Under the pieces are notes generated by a model, which saw nothing but the letters and a program-made list of their open reading frames with translations, made no database searches and was not told where the DNA came from. A stretch of 64,000 bases of DNA from Micromonospora wenchangensis (GTDB lineage Bacteria; Actinomycetota; Actinomycetes; Mycobacteriales; Micromonosporaceae): contig NZ_MZMV01000010.1 in assembly GCF_002210435.1 (NCBI RefSeq), forward strand, positions 62,001-126,000. The letters run 5' to 3'. Positions 15,747 through 24,628 of this stretch are shown here, one piece after another. The stretch's first letter is position 1. Every line of letters begins with the position of its first letter. The position numbers and the translations under genes are program-made.

Positions 15747-18613
15747 CGGTCACCGCTTCCCCGAGAGTTCTCGCCCACCAGGGCGAGGAACGCGTCCTCC
15801 AGGCGACGCCGTGGCACCACCCGGTCCACCCCGATCCCGGCCCGGACCAGCTCGGCCACCACCTCGCTGCGGGCGGTCCCGTTCGTGTCCACCACCAGCC
15901 CACCGGCGTCGTCGGCGGTCAGCACCTGCACCGCGTCGAGGCGGCCCAGCACCTCCCGCGCGGCGGCCTGGTCGGTCACCTCGAACAGGGTGCTCGGCGA
16001 CTCGCCGACGATCTCCTCGACCGGACCGGAGGCGACGATCCGGCCCTTGTTCACCACCACCGCGTGCGTGCAGGTCTGCTCCACCTCGGCCAGCAGGTGA
16101 CTGGAGACCAGCACCGCCCGGCCGTCGGTGGCGTAGCGCTGGAGCACCCGGCGCATCTCCGCGATCTGCGGCGGGTCCAGCCCGTCGGTCGGCTCGTCGA
16201 GCACCAGCAGCTCCGGCAGGCCCAGCATGGCCTGCGCGATGGCCAGCCGCTGCCGCATCCCGTGGCTGTAGTTCTTGGTCCGCCGGTGCACCGAGTCGCC
16301 CAGTCCCGCGATCTCCAACGCCTCGTCGAAGTGCGCGTCGGCCCACGGCCGCCCGGTCGCCCGCCAGTACGCCTTCAGGTTGTCCAGGCCGGACAGGTGC
16401 GGCAGGAAACCGGGCCCCTCCACCAGCGCGCCGATCCGCGACAGCACCGGCGAGCCGGGCACCAGCCGGTGCCCGAAGACGTAGATCTCCCCGGCGGTCG
16501 GCTGGGTCAGGCCCATCAGCACCCGCAGGGTGGTGGTCTTGCCCGCGCCGTTCGGGCCGAGCAGCCCCATCACCTGGCCGGGGTGCACCTCGAAGTCCAC
16601 CCGGGACACCGCGACGAACCCGTCCGCGTACTCCTTGCGCAGGTCGCGGACGGCGAGCGGGATGCCCGCGTACTCGGGGTGGACGGAGTCGTCCTGGCGG
16701 CGGTGCCGGCGGCGGACCACAGCGACGAGCCCGACGAGCCCGACCAGGATCGCGGCCAGCAGGCCGACCAGCACCCAGCGCCACACCGTCGCGGTGGTCG
16801 GGATAGGCGAGGCGGTGACCGTCGGCAGGCTCACCGCCCCGTCGACCGCCACCGTGTAGACGGCCGGCGCGGCCGGCGTGGTGTACGCCTGGTCGGCGGT
16901 GGCCAGCACCACCCGCAGCCGGTGTCCGGCCTCGACCCGACGGACGATCGCCGGCAGGGTCACCCGGACCGGCTGCGCGGCGTCGATCGTGGCCGGCAGC
17001 CCGGTCAACCGGATAGGGGCGACCAGCCCGTCGGGCAGCGTCGCCGCGCCGGCCGGGTCGACGTCGTAGAGCTTGGCGAACAGCACCGCCTCGCCGGTCG
17101 CCGACGCGGCCCGGACGGTGACGGTGGGCGCGCCCACCACGTCCACCGCCTCGGCCAGCGGCGTCGACTCGAACCGGGCGTGCTGGCCGGGCACGTCGCC
17201 GGCCACCCCGTCGAGCAGGGAGCCGAGCGACCCGGCGAACGGGATCGCGGAGATCGCCGCCGGGTTGCCGTTGGGCGGGTTGGCGACCGGCTGGGCCGGC
17301 CCGGTCACCGGCACCTCCCGCCGCGCGTCCCCGGTCACCCCGGGATAGTCGGCGGTGCGGTACCCGGTGGCGACCAGTCCCCGGTCGAGGGCGTCGAAGC
17401 CGGCGATCCGGGAGAACGTGAAGTCGTCACCGGGGGCCGCGCCGGTGCCCTTGACGTAGTGGTCCAGCCACTGCACGGTCAGGTACTTCACCCGGTCGGA
17501 GTCGCTGGTCGGCCCGGTGCCGCCGTCGTGGCCGCCGGTGAACCAGGCCACCCCCACGGGGGTGCCGCCGGCGGCGATGCCGCGCGCGTTGGCGTCCGCC
17601 TCGGTGAGCGGGAAGAGGGTGTCCGCCTCGCCCTGCACCAGCAGGGCGGGGGCCTTGATCCGGTCCAGCACGCCGGCCGGGGAGGAGCGCCGGAGCAGGT
17701 CCACCGCCGCCTGGTCGGCCCGCCCGGTGGTGGCGATCCGCAGGTACGCGGCGCAGACGTCGGCGGCGAACCGGCCGCAGGACGGGTCGGCGGCGGCCCC
17801 CGGGGCGCGCGGCGACCGGCTACCCGGCCCGTCACCTGGCTGCGGGCTGGGCGCACCGGCCGACGCGGGGGCCCCTTCCGGCTGGGCGGCGGCGGTGTTG
17901 CCGGAGAGCCCGGCCGGCCCGGAACCGGCGCTGCCGCCGCCCCCGAAGAAGATGCCGGCCCAACCCTTCTTGAACACGCCCTCGGTGGCCGGCTTACCGG
18001 TGCTCTCCGGCAGGAAGGCGCGGGACAGGTCGTTCCAGGTGATCATGGGGACGATCGCGTCGACCCGGGGGTCCTGGGCGGCCAGCAGCAGGGCCAGGCC
18101 GCCGCCGTACGAGCCGCCGACCACCCCGACCCGGGGGTCACCGGCGGCGTCGGTACGCACGTCGGGGCGGGCGGCCAGCCAGTCCAGCAGCCGCTGGGCG
18201 TCGCGCACCTCGTAGTCGGGGCTGTCCAGGTGGATCTGCCCGCCGCTGCGGCCGAAGCCCCGCGCCGTCCAGGTCAGCACCGCGTAGCCCTGGCCCACCA
18301 GGTCCTCGGCGTCGGCGCGGACGGAGTCCTTCGTACCGCCGAAGCCGTGCGCCAGCAGCACGGCCGGGACCTTCCGGTCGGCCGACGCCCCCTCGGGCAG
18401 GTAGAACGTGGTGTCCAGGTCGACGGGCTCGTCACCGGCGGGTCCGGAGCGCACGGTGAGCATGGTCGACTCGGTGCGGAAATCCGGCCGGTCCGGCCAG
18501 ACCGCCCAGCCGACGACCGCCGCCAGCAGGACGACGACCACCGACGCGGCTACCGCGCGACGGCCGGTGGGCAGGGCACGACGGACCCGTGCGGCCGACA
18601 ACGGCGATTTCAT
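15743..18613 (-). CDS. Alpha/beta-hydrolase (CocE/S15-like) fused to an ABC transporter ATPase
   Basis: The 956-residue protein has an unusual two-part architecture. Residues 22-39 form a membrane helix. Residues about 60-600 form an alpha/beta-hydrolase of the X-Pro dipeptidyl-peptidase/CocE type, with LLAHGFGGTKDS, the nucleophile elbow GGSYGG (Ser about 168), a C-terminal jelly-roll region, and GGHDGG holding a candidate catalytic histidine. A second helix lies at about 610-633. The rest is a complete ABC ATPase with Walker A GPNGAGKTT (from about 686), the signature region YSHGMRQR and Walker B LLVLDEPTDGLDPP. The predicted topology puts the hydrolase outside and the ATPase inside. The start at 18613 (MKSPLSAA) is the best guess because no clear ribosome site is visible; longer frames run to 18718. 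Confidence 0.85.
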   Translation of the reverse strand: MKSPLSAARVRRALPTGRRAVAASVVVVLLAAVVGWAVWPDRPDFRTESTMLTVRSGPAGDEPVDLDTTFYLPEGASADRKVPAVLLAHGFGGTKDSVRADAEDLVGQGYAVLTWTARGFGRSGGQIHLDSPDYEVRDAQRLLDWLAARPDVRTDAAGDPRVGVVGGSYGGGLALLLAAQDPRVDAIVPMITWNDLSRAFLPESTGKPATEGVFKKGWAGIFFGGGGSAGSGPAGLSGNTAAAQPEGAPASAGAPSPQPGDGPGSRSPRAPGAAADPSCGRFAADVCAAYLRIATTGRADQAAVDLLRRSSPAGVLDRIKAPALLVQGEADTLFPLTEADANARGIAAGGTPVGVAWFTGGHDGGTGPTSDSDRVKYLTVQWLDHYVKGTGAAPGDDFTFSRIAGFDALDRGLVATGYRTADYPGVTGDARREVPVTGPAQPVANPPNGNPAAISAIPFAGSLGSLLDGVAGDVPGQHARFESTPLAEAVDVVGAPTVTVRAASATGEAVLFAKLYDVDPAGAATLPDGLVAPIRLTGLPATIDAAQPVRVTLPAIVRRVEAGHRLRVVLATADQAYTTPAAPAVYTVAVDGAVSLPTVTASPIPTTATVWRWVLVGLLAAILVGLVGLVAVVRRRHRRQDDSVHPEYAGIPLAVRDLRKEYADGFVAVSRVDFEVHPGQVMGLLGPNGAGKTTTLRVLMGLTQPTAGEIYVFGHRLVPGSPVLSRIGALVEGPGFLPHLSGLDNLKAYWRATGRPWADAHFDEALEIAGLGDSVHRRTKNYSHGMRQRLAIAQAMLGLPELLVLDEPTDGLDPPQIAEMRRVLQRYATDGRAVLVSSHLLAEVEQTCTHAVVVNKGRIVASGPVEEIVGESPSTLFEVTDQAAAREVLGRLDAVQVLTADDAGGLVVDTNGTARSEVVAELVRAGIGVDRVVPRRRLEDAFLALVGENSRGSGDR

Positions 18614-18748
18614 TCGGCTCACGGTACGGCCCGGAAGCTGAGCGTTGGCTGAGATCCGCCGTACGTCCGTCCTGGCCAGCCGATCGTCGGTCGGACAGGG
18701 CAAACCGCACAAGGTCACCCGGCGTTCACGCAGAACGAATTCGGATTA

Positions 18749-18760
18749 CGTGAATTCACG
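18749..18760. promoter_or_regulatory. Perfect 12-bp palindrome CGTGAATTCACG
   Basis: This perfect palindrome lies 10 bases upstream of the AT-rich TATATAGCTAT, where a -35 element would be expected for a plus-strand promoter. It is a candidate operator. The regulator is unknown. Confidence 0.4.
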
Positions 18761-18835
18761 CGTAAGCCGCTATATAGCTATGGAAACGAGCATGTCACCG
18801 TGACAACAGTACGCAGCGTCACGAGCAGGTCAATC

Positions 18836-18863
18836 TTGCGTCACATCACTCGAAGTGACGCAA
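18836..18863. promoter_or_regulatory. Inverted repeat TTGCGTCAC-N10-GTGACGCAA
   Basis: Perfect 9-base arms at 18836-18844 and 18855-18863 with a 10-base spacer. They lie about 120 bases before the first gene of the conservon operon. GTCAC/GTGAC half sites recur at 18794-18804 and near 18817, so a dimeric regulator may bind cooperatively. It could alternatively be a leader hairpin. Confidence 0.4.
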
Positions 18864-18982
18864 AACTGACCCGCGTAGACCTCCGGCCAGGGATCACCCG
18901 TCGATTAGGTTCTCGGTCCGACGCACGGGACCGAAGTGTCACGCCATCCCGAACCCCTGCGCCGCCGCCGGAGGAGACAACC

Positions 18983-20167
18983 ATGACCGTTCCCGCCTCG
19001 CGGGTCCGTCGACGGCCCAGGACACCGGGCCGCCTGTTGCCGCTGCTACTCGCCACCGCGCTACTGCTGCCGGTGGCGTTCCTCGTCGTACAGGGCTACC
19101 GGCTCGTGGACACCGACCGCGAACTGGCCGAACGGGAACGGCTCGGCGTCGAGTACCTGCGCGCCCTCGGCCCGGTCACCGAGGCGCTGGTCGACGCGCA
19201 GACCGCCGCCGTCGCCGGCCGACCGGTGCCCCGCGACGCCCTGGACCGGGCGGTGGAGGAGGCCGCGGCGGTCGACGCCCGGGTCGGCGGCGAACTGCGC
19301 AGCACCGAACGGTGGGCCGGCCTACGCGCGAAACTGGAGGGCCTGCCCAGCCGGTCGCTCACCGACCCGGAAACCGCCTTCACCGCGTACGGCGAGGTCA
19401 CCGACCTGCTGCTCGCCCTGCACGGCAAAATCCGCGAAACCTCCGGCCTGATCCGCGACCCCGGTTCCGACTCGTACTTCCTCCAGGACGGCGTCGGTGA
19501 GGAGATGCCGGAGGCGACGGTCGCCGCCGGACGCCTCGTCGACCTGGCCGTACTGGCGCAGCGACGCCCCGCCGCCGACCAGGCCCGCACCGTGGGTGAA
19601 CTGGCCACCCTCCGGTTCGCCGCCCTGCAACCGGCAGGTGACCTGGTCAACGACCTTCAGACGGTGGTCGACACCTCGGAGAGCGCCGACATCGGCGCCG
19701 ACGTGCTCACCCCGTTCGACAAGTACCAGCGGGCCGTCGAGGCCCTGGGGGCGCTGTCCCAGCCCCGGGGCCGGACCCAGGAGCTGGACGTGGCGAAACT
19801 CGCCGCCGCCCGGACCCAGGCGCAGACCGCCGCCCGGGAACTCCAGCCGGTCCTGCTCGACGAGATCGACCGGCTGCTGCGGCAGCGCATCGACCAGCTC
19901 GACCGCGACGCCCTGCTGATCCTCGCCGCAGGTGGGGTGGCCGGACTGCTCCTGGTGGCGCTCGGCGCGAGCGGTTGGCTCACCCGCCGCCGCGGCGACC
20001 GCCCGACCGGCCGCGACACCCCGGCCGTCGAGCCGGCCGACGCGACCGGGCCCGCCCCGTGGGACCCGCCGACGCCGCCCGGCCGCCTGCCCACCGGACC
20101 GGTGCTCCAGCCGGCCGGCCGGGGCACCGAACCCGACCGGTGGAGGCCCTTCGATGCTGCTCGGTAG
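18983..20167 (+). CDS. Membrane sensor-like protein at the head of the conservon operon
   Basis: The 394-residue product begins at ATG 18983 after GGAGGAGA. It has a helix near residues 15-35, a mostly helical extracytoplasmic domain, and a second helix near 320-340 (LLILAAGGVAGLLLVALGAS). It ends in a Pro-rich cytoplasmic tail with no HAMP, kinase or signalling domain. The segment IRDPGSDSYFLQDGVGEEMP matches the four-helix input domains of kinases and chemoreceptors. Its stop overlaps the start of the kinase gene by 14 bases, so the two are translationally coupled. An input or co-sensor subunit for the conservon kinase is the best inference. It is an addition to the standard four-gene conservon. 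Confidence 0.8.
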   Translation: MTVPASRVRRRPRTPGRLLPLLLATALLLPVAFLVVQGYRLVDTDRELAERERLGVEYLRALGPVTEALVDAQTAAVAGRPVPRDALDRAVEEAAAVDARVGGELRSTERWAGLRAKLEGLPSRSLTDPETAFTAYGEVTDLLLALHGKIRETSGLIRDPGSDSYFLQDGVGEEMPEATVAAGRLVDLAVLAQRRPAADQARTVGELATLRFAALQPAGDLVNDLQTVVDTSESADIGADVLTPFDKYQRAVEALGALSQPRGRTQELDVAKLAAARTQAQTAARELQPVLLDEIDRLLRQRIDQLDRDALLILAAGGVAGLLLVALGASGWLTRRRGDRPTGRDTPAVEPADATGPAPWDPPTPPGRLPTGPVLQPAGRGTEPDRWRPFDAAR

Positions 20168-22925
20168 GCTGCGAATCCGGGGCAAGCTGGCCCTGCTGGT
20201 GGTGGTCCCGCTGCTCTGCATGGCCGGGCTCACCGTGCCGGTGGTCTGGGAGCGGGCCTCCGAGGCCCAGCGGGCCGGCGACATCGCCGACCGGGTCCGG
20301 ATCGCCAGCCGGGTCGGCACGATCCTGCAACACCTCCAGCAGGAACGCCTGCTCGCCGTCGGCCTGCTGCTCGGGCAGGTGCAGCGCACCGACCTCGTGC
20401 AGAAGATCGCCGAGGTGGACGACCGGGTCGCCGACCTGCGCACCGACCTCGGCGACGACCTGCCCGCCGAGGTCGACACCGCCCTCGACGGGGTACGCCA
20501 GCTCGCCGCCCTGCGGACGGCGGCGGTCGCCGGGCAGACCGGCCCCGACCAGCTCATGGCCGGGTACGGGCCGGTGAACACCGCCCTGATCGACTCGCTG
20601 CGGCTGCGGCTCAACGCGGACACCCGTACCCCGGCCGGACGACAGGTGCTGGCCCTGGACGGCCTGCTGCGCACCGGCGAGAGCCTCAGCGCCGGGGCCA
20701 CCCTGATCGTGCTGGTCGCCGCCCGGCCCAACGCCCAGACCGTCACCGCCTACGTGGCCAACTTCGCCGTCCTCCAAGACGAGAGCGCCCGGCTCCAGGC
20801 CCTGGTCACCCCCGAGCAGCTCGACCTGCTCACCCTGGAGGAGATCGCGGTCGCCAACCGCACCGGGCCGAACTTCATCGACCAGAGCGCCGTCGACCCG
20901 GCCACCGCCATCGGCGCGCTGGACGTGGCGACCCTCTTCCCCACCGTCGGCTCGATGATCACGCTCGGCCAGTTCGTCGAGAAGAAACTGGCCGCCGACG
21001 TCACCGCCGAGGTACGCGCCGACCGGCAGGTGGCGCTCGCCGGGGCGTACTGGGTGACCCTGCTGATCGTGACCATCCTGATCGCGGTCATCCTGCTCAC
21101 CATGGCGGTCGGCCGGGCGGTGGCCCGACCGCTCACCCGGCTGACCCGCTCCGCCGACCGGGTCGCCCGGGTCGCCGAGTCCGAACTGGTCCGGGTCGCC
21201 GACGACGAATCCGAGACCACCCCACCGGTACGCCTCGACCCGGTCGACGTGGGGGCCCGGGACGAGATCGGCGACCTGGCCCGCGCCTTCGAGCGGGTGC
21301 AGAACACCGCCGCCCGGCTGGTGGAACGGCAGGTGGCGAGCCGACGCAACGTGGCCCAGATGTTCGGCCACGTCGGGCGGCGTACCCAGAACCTGGTCGG
21401 CCGGCAGATCGCCCTGATCGACCGGCTGGAGCAGCAGGAGACCGAGCCGGGGCGGCTGGAGCACCTGTACCGGCTCGACCACATCTCCAGCCGGTTGCGC
21501 CGCAACGCGGGCAGCCTGGTGGTGCTCTCCGGCGCGACGGGCGACGACGCGCACGTCGCACCGGTCCCGGTCGCCGACGTGGTCCGGTTGGCCCTCGGTG
21601 AGATCGAGGACTACACCCGGGTGGACGTGCAGGTCCCGCCGGAGGTGGTCGCCGCACCGGCGATCGTCGGTGACCTGGTGCTGACGCTGGCCGAGCTGAT
21701 GGAGAACGCCACCGTGTTCTCCCCGCCGCACACCCGGGTCGTGGTCACCGCCGAGACGACCGACGACGGCGCCCGGCTGGCCGTCATCGACCAGGGCATC
21801 GGGATGAGCGAGCAGCGGCTCGCCGAGGAGAACGCCCGGTTCACCCGCCGGGAGCGGCTGGACCTGGCCCCGTCCGAGGTGCTGGGACTCTTCGTGGTGG
21901 GTCGGCTCGCCCGCCGGCACGGCTGGACCGTGGAACTCGCCGCGACCCCGGGCGGCGGGGTGACCGCCAGCCTGGTGCTCCCCGGCTCCGCCCTGGCGCG
22001 CCCCACGGCCGGGCGTACCGGGGAACCCGTCAGCCGGGTCGCGCTGCCGTCGCGGGACCGCCCCGTGACGATCCCGCCGGCCGGACTGCCGTCGCGGGAA
22101 CGGCCCGGACCGACCGGCCCGGTCACCGGGCCCGGCACCGACGGCCCCCTGCGGACCGGCCGCACGCCGGTCGTGCTCGACGCCGGTCCCGCCCGGCACA
22201 CTGTCGACGCCGCGTCGACCCGGCCGGTGGTCGACGCCACGGCGCTGCCCGGGTTCGACCCGACGCTACTCAGCAAGGCGACCAGGAGCATGGCGGCCAC
22301 CGGCCCCTGGGACGCGTTCGGCACCGCGCCGGCCGACGCGGAGCCGGGCACCGGCACCGACCCGGAACCGGGCCTTCCTGTCGGCGGCGACCCGGTCGGG
22401 ACCACGACGGTGCTGCCGGCCCGGGGCACCGCCACGGTGACCCCGGTGGCCGACTCGCCGCGCCCGACGGTCCCGCAGGCCGTCCTGCTCCCCACCGTGG
22501 GGCAGCCCACGACGCCCACGGCGGACCGGCCGGCCCCGCTGCCGGGCATCCGGCAGCGGGTCCCCGGTGCCAGCCTGCCCCGCACCGCACCGGTCGTCGG
22601 GCCGGTGGACGGCAGCCGGGCCGATCCGGAGGCCGCGCGGGCCCTGGTCGAGCAGTTCCAGTCCGGGGTGCACCGGGCCGAACAGGCCGGGCCGACCGCC
22701 CCGCCCGCTGCCGACCGGCCCCCCGCCGCACCGGCGGTGCCCCGGCTGACCCGGCGGATCCCGGGTGCCAACCTGACCGTCTCACCGCCCCGGCAAGCGC
22801 CGAGTGAGAATCCGGGAGATCCGGGCGAGGTCCGCGATCTCATCAACGCGTTCGAGACGGGCGTCGCCCGGGCTCTGCGCGAAGTCCGCACCGACCACCG
22901 CACTGAAGAAGGAACGACACGGTGA
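20154..22925 (+). CDS. cvnA: Conservon sensor histidine kinase (CvnA-like)
   Basis: The 923-residue product has an N-terminal helix (GKLALLVVVPLLCMAGLTV) and a nitrate/nitrite-sensor-like helical extracytoplasmic domain. A second helix lies at about residues 300-325, followed by HAMP. A degenerate dimerisation region with the histidine in LYRLDHISSRLRRN is followed by an ATPase domain (N-box ELMENATVFSPP, DQGIGM). A very long Pro/Ala/Thr-rich tail contains two copies of an RIPGA-type motif (RQRVPGASLPR and RRIPGANLTV). This matches conservon kinases of Streptomyces and relatives, which act with the roadblock, DUF742 and GTPase proteins encoded next. The start at 20154 has GGAGG eight bases upstream. 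Confidence 0.88.
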   Translation: MLLGRLRIRGKLALLVVVPLLCMAGLTVPVVWERASEAQRAGDIADRVRIASRVGTILQHLQQERLLAVGLLLGQVQRTDLVQKIAEVDDRVADLRTDLGDDLPAEVDTALDGVRQLAALRTAAVAGQTGPDQLMAGYGPVNTALIDSLRLRLNADTRTPAGRQVLALDGLLRTGESLSAGATLIVLVAARPNAQTVTAYVANFAVLQDESARLQALVTPEQLDLLTLEEIAVANRTGPNFIDQSAVDPATAIGALDVATLFPTVGSMITLGQFVEKKLAADVTAEVRADRQVALAGAYWVTLLIVTILIAVILLTMAVGRAVARPLTRLTRSADRVARVAESELVRVADDESETTPPVRLDPVDVGARDEIGDLARAFERVQNTAARLVERQVASRRNVAQMFGHVGRRTQNLVGRQIALIDRLEQQETEPGRLEHLYRLDHISSRLRRNAGSLVVLSGATGDDAHVAPVPVADVVRLALGEIEDYTRVDVQVPPEVVAAPAIVGDLVLTLAELMENATVFSPPHTRVVVTAETTDDGARLAVIDQGIGMSEQRLAEENARFTRRERLDLAPSEVLGLFVVGRLARRHGWTVELAATPGGGVTASLVLPGSALARPTAGRTGEPVSRVALPSRDRPVTIPPAGLPSRERPGPTGPVTGPGTDGPLRTGRTPVVLDAGPARHTVDAASTRPVVDATALPGFDPTLLSKATRSMAATGPWDAFGTAPADAEPGTGTDPEPGLPVGGDPVGTTTVLPARGTATVTPVADSPRPTVPQAVLLPTVGQPTTPTADRPAPLPGIRQRVPGASLPRTAPVVGPVDGSRADPEAARALVEQFQSGVHRAEQAGPTAPPAADRPPAAPAVPRLTRRIPGANLTVSPPRQAPSENPGDPGEVRDLINAFETGVARALREVRTDHRTEEGTTR

Positions 22926-23392
22926 CCAGCCCGCACGTACACGAGAACGTCGACTACCAGAACCATTCGGCCGGGGACCTCAGCCCGGAGGCGCGCACGT
23001 TCAACTGGCTGTTGGACTCGTTCACCTCCAGCACCGCCGGCGTCCTGGAGGCCATCGCGGTCTCCTCCGACGGGCTGCTGATGGCCATGTCGTCGATCAA
23101 GGACCGGTCCAACGCGGAACGCCTCGCCGCCGTCGTCTCGGGCATGACCAGCCTGGCCGGCGGTGCCGCCAGCTGGTACGCCCTCGGCGGGCTCAACCGG
23201 GTGATCGTGGACATGGCCGACGGCTACCTGCTGATCACGGCGATCAGCAGCGGTTCCGTGCTCGGCGTGATCGCCGACCGGTCGGCCAACCTGGGCACCG
23301 TCGCGTACGAGATGACACTCTTCGCCGGCCGGGCCGGCGGCGCGCTGACACCGAGACTCATCGCCGAGCTGAAGAACGCCGTTCAGCAATGA
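22922..23392 (+). CDS. cvnB: Roadblock/LC7 domain protein of the conservon (CvnB-like)
   Basis: The 156-residue product is a single roadblock/LC7 domain (FNWLLDSFTSSTAGVLEAIAVSSDGLL and VSGMTSLAGGAASWYALGG). Roadblock proteins act as platforms or GTPase-activating partners for small Ras-like GTPases. The GTG start overlaps the kinase stop by four bases, and its own stop overlaps the next start. In conservons this subunit is thought to work with the GTPase CvnD at the membrane. The gene is of normal length for the family. Confidence 0.9.
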   Translation: MTSPHVHENVDYQNHSAGDLSPEARTFNWLLDSFTSSTAGVLEAIAVSSDGLLMAMSSIKDRSNAERLAAVVSGMTSLAGGAASWYALGGLNRVIVDMADGYLLITAISSGSVLGVIADRSANLGTVAYEMTLFAGRAGGALTPRLIAELKNAVQQ

Positions 23393-23856
23393 CCCGGGAC
23401 GCCGCTGGCGAGGAACCGGAACCCGAACCGATGGTCCGGGTCCGCCCCTACCTGCGGACCCCGGTGGGCGACCCGACACCGACGCCCGTCCCCGAGCCGG
23501 AGACCGACCGCCCCGCCAGCCCCCGCCCGTTCGTGCTGACCGCCGGACGGGTGGCCGGCGCGGACCCGGCGATCGGCCTGGAGACCCAGGTCACCGCCCG
23601 GTCCGGGCCGGGCCGGGCCGCCGCCGTGGCGGCCCTGCTGGCCCCCGAGCTGCAGGCGATCGTCGCCCTGTGTGGTGAGCCCATCTCGGTGGCGGAGATC
23701 TCCGCCCGGATGCGGCTGCAGCTCGGCGTGACCCGGGTGCTGGTCGGTGACCTGCGGGCCGCCGGCCATCTCGACGTGCACGTCGGCGCCGTCGACGACG
23801 CATTTGACCCCGACCTCATCCTGCGAGTGATTGATGGACTCCGTGCGATCTCCTGA
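23389..23856 (+). CDS. cvnC: DUF742 protein of the conservon (CvnC-like)
   Basis: The 155-residue product has an acidic, Pro-rich N-terminus and a DUF742 domain. The domain begins at VRVRPYLRTPVG, continues through FVLTAGR and ends with a winged-helix-like stretch (EISARMRLQLGVTRVLVGDLRAAGHL). DUF742 proteins accompany roadblock and GTPase genes throughout actinobacteria. The ATG at 23389 overlaps the roadblock stop by four bases. It overlaps the GTPase gene by about 23 bases. Confidence 0.9.
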   Translation: MTRDAAGEEPEPEPMVRVRPYLRTPVGDPTPTPVPEPETDRPASPRPFVLTAGRVAGADPAIGLETQVTARSGPGRAAAVAALLAPELQAIVALCGEPISVAEISARMRLQLGVTRVLVGDLRAAGHLDVHVGAVDDAFDPDLILRVIDGLRAIS

Positions 23857-24589
23857 ATGGCCGGTCGCCCCGCTCGGCGGGCTCGCCGCGAACAGTGCCT
23901 CCGCCCGTTACGGACAGCCCGTGGGCGGTCCTCCCCCGGCACCGCAGCACCCGAGCGCACCACCGGCGTACCGACCACCGGCGGCGTCGGCGACACCGAC
24001 GGAGGACACCCGGACCGGGCCGCCGGCCGCGCCGCCGATCCCGGTCAAGCTGCTCATCGCCGGGGGGTTCGGGGTGGGCAAGACGACCACGGTCGGTGCC
24101 ATCTCCGAGATCGCCCCGCTGACCACCGAGGCCGAGATGACCAGCGCCGGGATCGGGGTGGACGACCCGGGGGCCCGCAGCGGGAAGACCACCACCACGG
24201 TGGCGATGGACTTCGGCTGCGTGACCATCGACCGGAGCCTGAAGCTCTACCTGTTCGGCACGCCCGGCCAGGACCGGTTCGGTTTCATGTGGGACGACCT
24301 GGCGCGGGGCGCGCTCGGCGCGTTGGTGGTGGTGGACAGCTCCCGGCTGGACGACTGCTACCCGGCGATCGACTTCTTCGAGCGGGCCGGTCTGCCCTTC
24401 GTGGTCGGGGTGAACACCTTCGACGGCCGGCTGACCCACGAGCTGGGGGCGATCCGGTGGGCGCTGGCGATCGGCGACCACGTGCCGCTGGTGCAGTTCG
24501 ACGCCCGGGAACGGCTGTCGGTGCGGGACGCCCTGCTGGTCGTCCTGGACCGGGCGCTGGACCGGGCGGTTCGGGAGAAGGGCGCCTGA
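23834..24589 (+). CDS. cvnD: Ras-like small GTPase of the conservon (CvnD-like)
   Basis: The 251-residue product has a Pro/Ala-rich N-terminal extension of about 70 residues, followed by a GTPase domain. The P-loop is GGFGVGKTT, the G3 motif FGTPGQDRF. The guanine-specificity motif is NTFDG in place of the NKxD of true Ras, which is usual for this prokaryotic family. It would act as a membrane-proximal switch with the roadblock and DUF742 partners and the sensor kinase. The chosen start is ATG 23834; the TTG just before it could also serve. It ends the canonical conservon. Confidence 0.9.
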   Translation: MDSVRSPEWPVAPLGGLAANSASARYGQPVGGPPPAPQHPSAPPAYRPPAASATPTEDTRTGPPAAPPIPVKLLIAGGFGVGKTTTVGAISEIAPLTTEAEMTSAGIGVDDPGARSGKTTTTVAMDFGCVTIDRSLKLYLFGTPGQDRFGFMWDDLARGALGALVVVDSSRLDDCYPAIDFFERAGLPFVVGVNTFDGRLTHELGAIRWALAIGDHVPLVQFDARERLSVRDALLVVLDRALDRAVREKGA

Positions 24590-24628
24590 CCGAACCGACG
24601 CCCGGTCGTTTCCATCGGAGAGGGGGAC

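Larger units (their letters stand above)
18614..18982. other. Divergent regulatory region before the conservon operon
   Basis: No gene is evident in this 369-base spacer. It must contain promoters for the fused hydrolase-ATPase gene (minus) and for the conservon operon (plus). It is rich in palindromes, including CGTGAATTCACG, TATATAGCTATGG (a possible -10 zone at 18771-18783), GTCACCGTGAC at 18794-18804 and the long inverted repeat of TTGCGTCAC listed separately. Confidence 0.5.
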
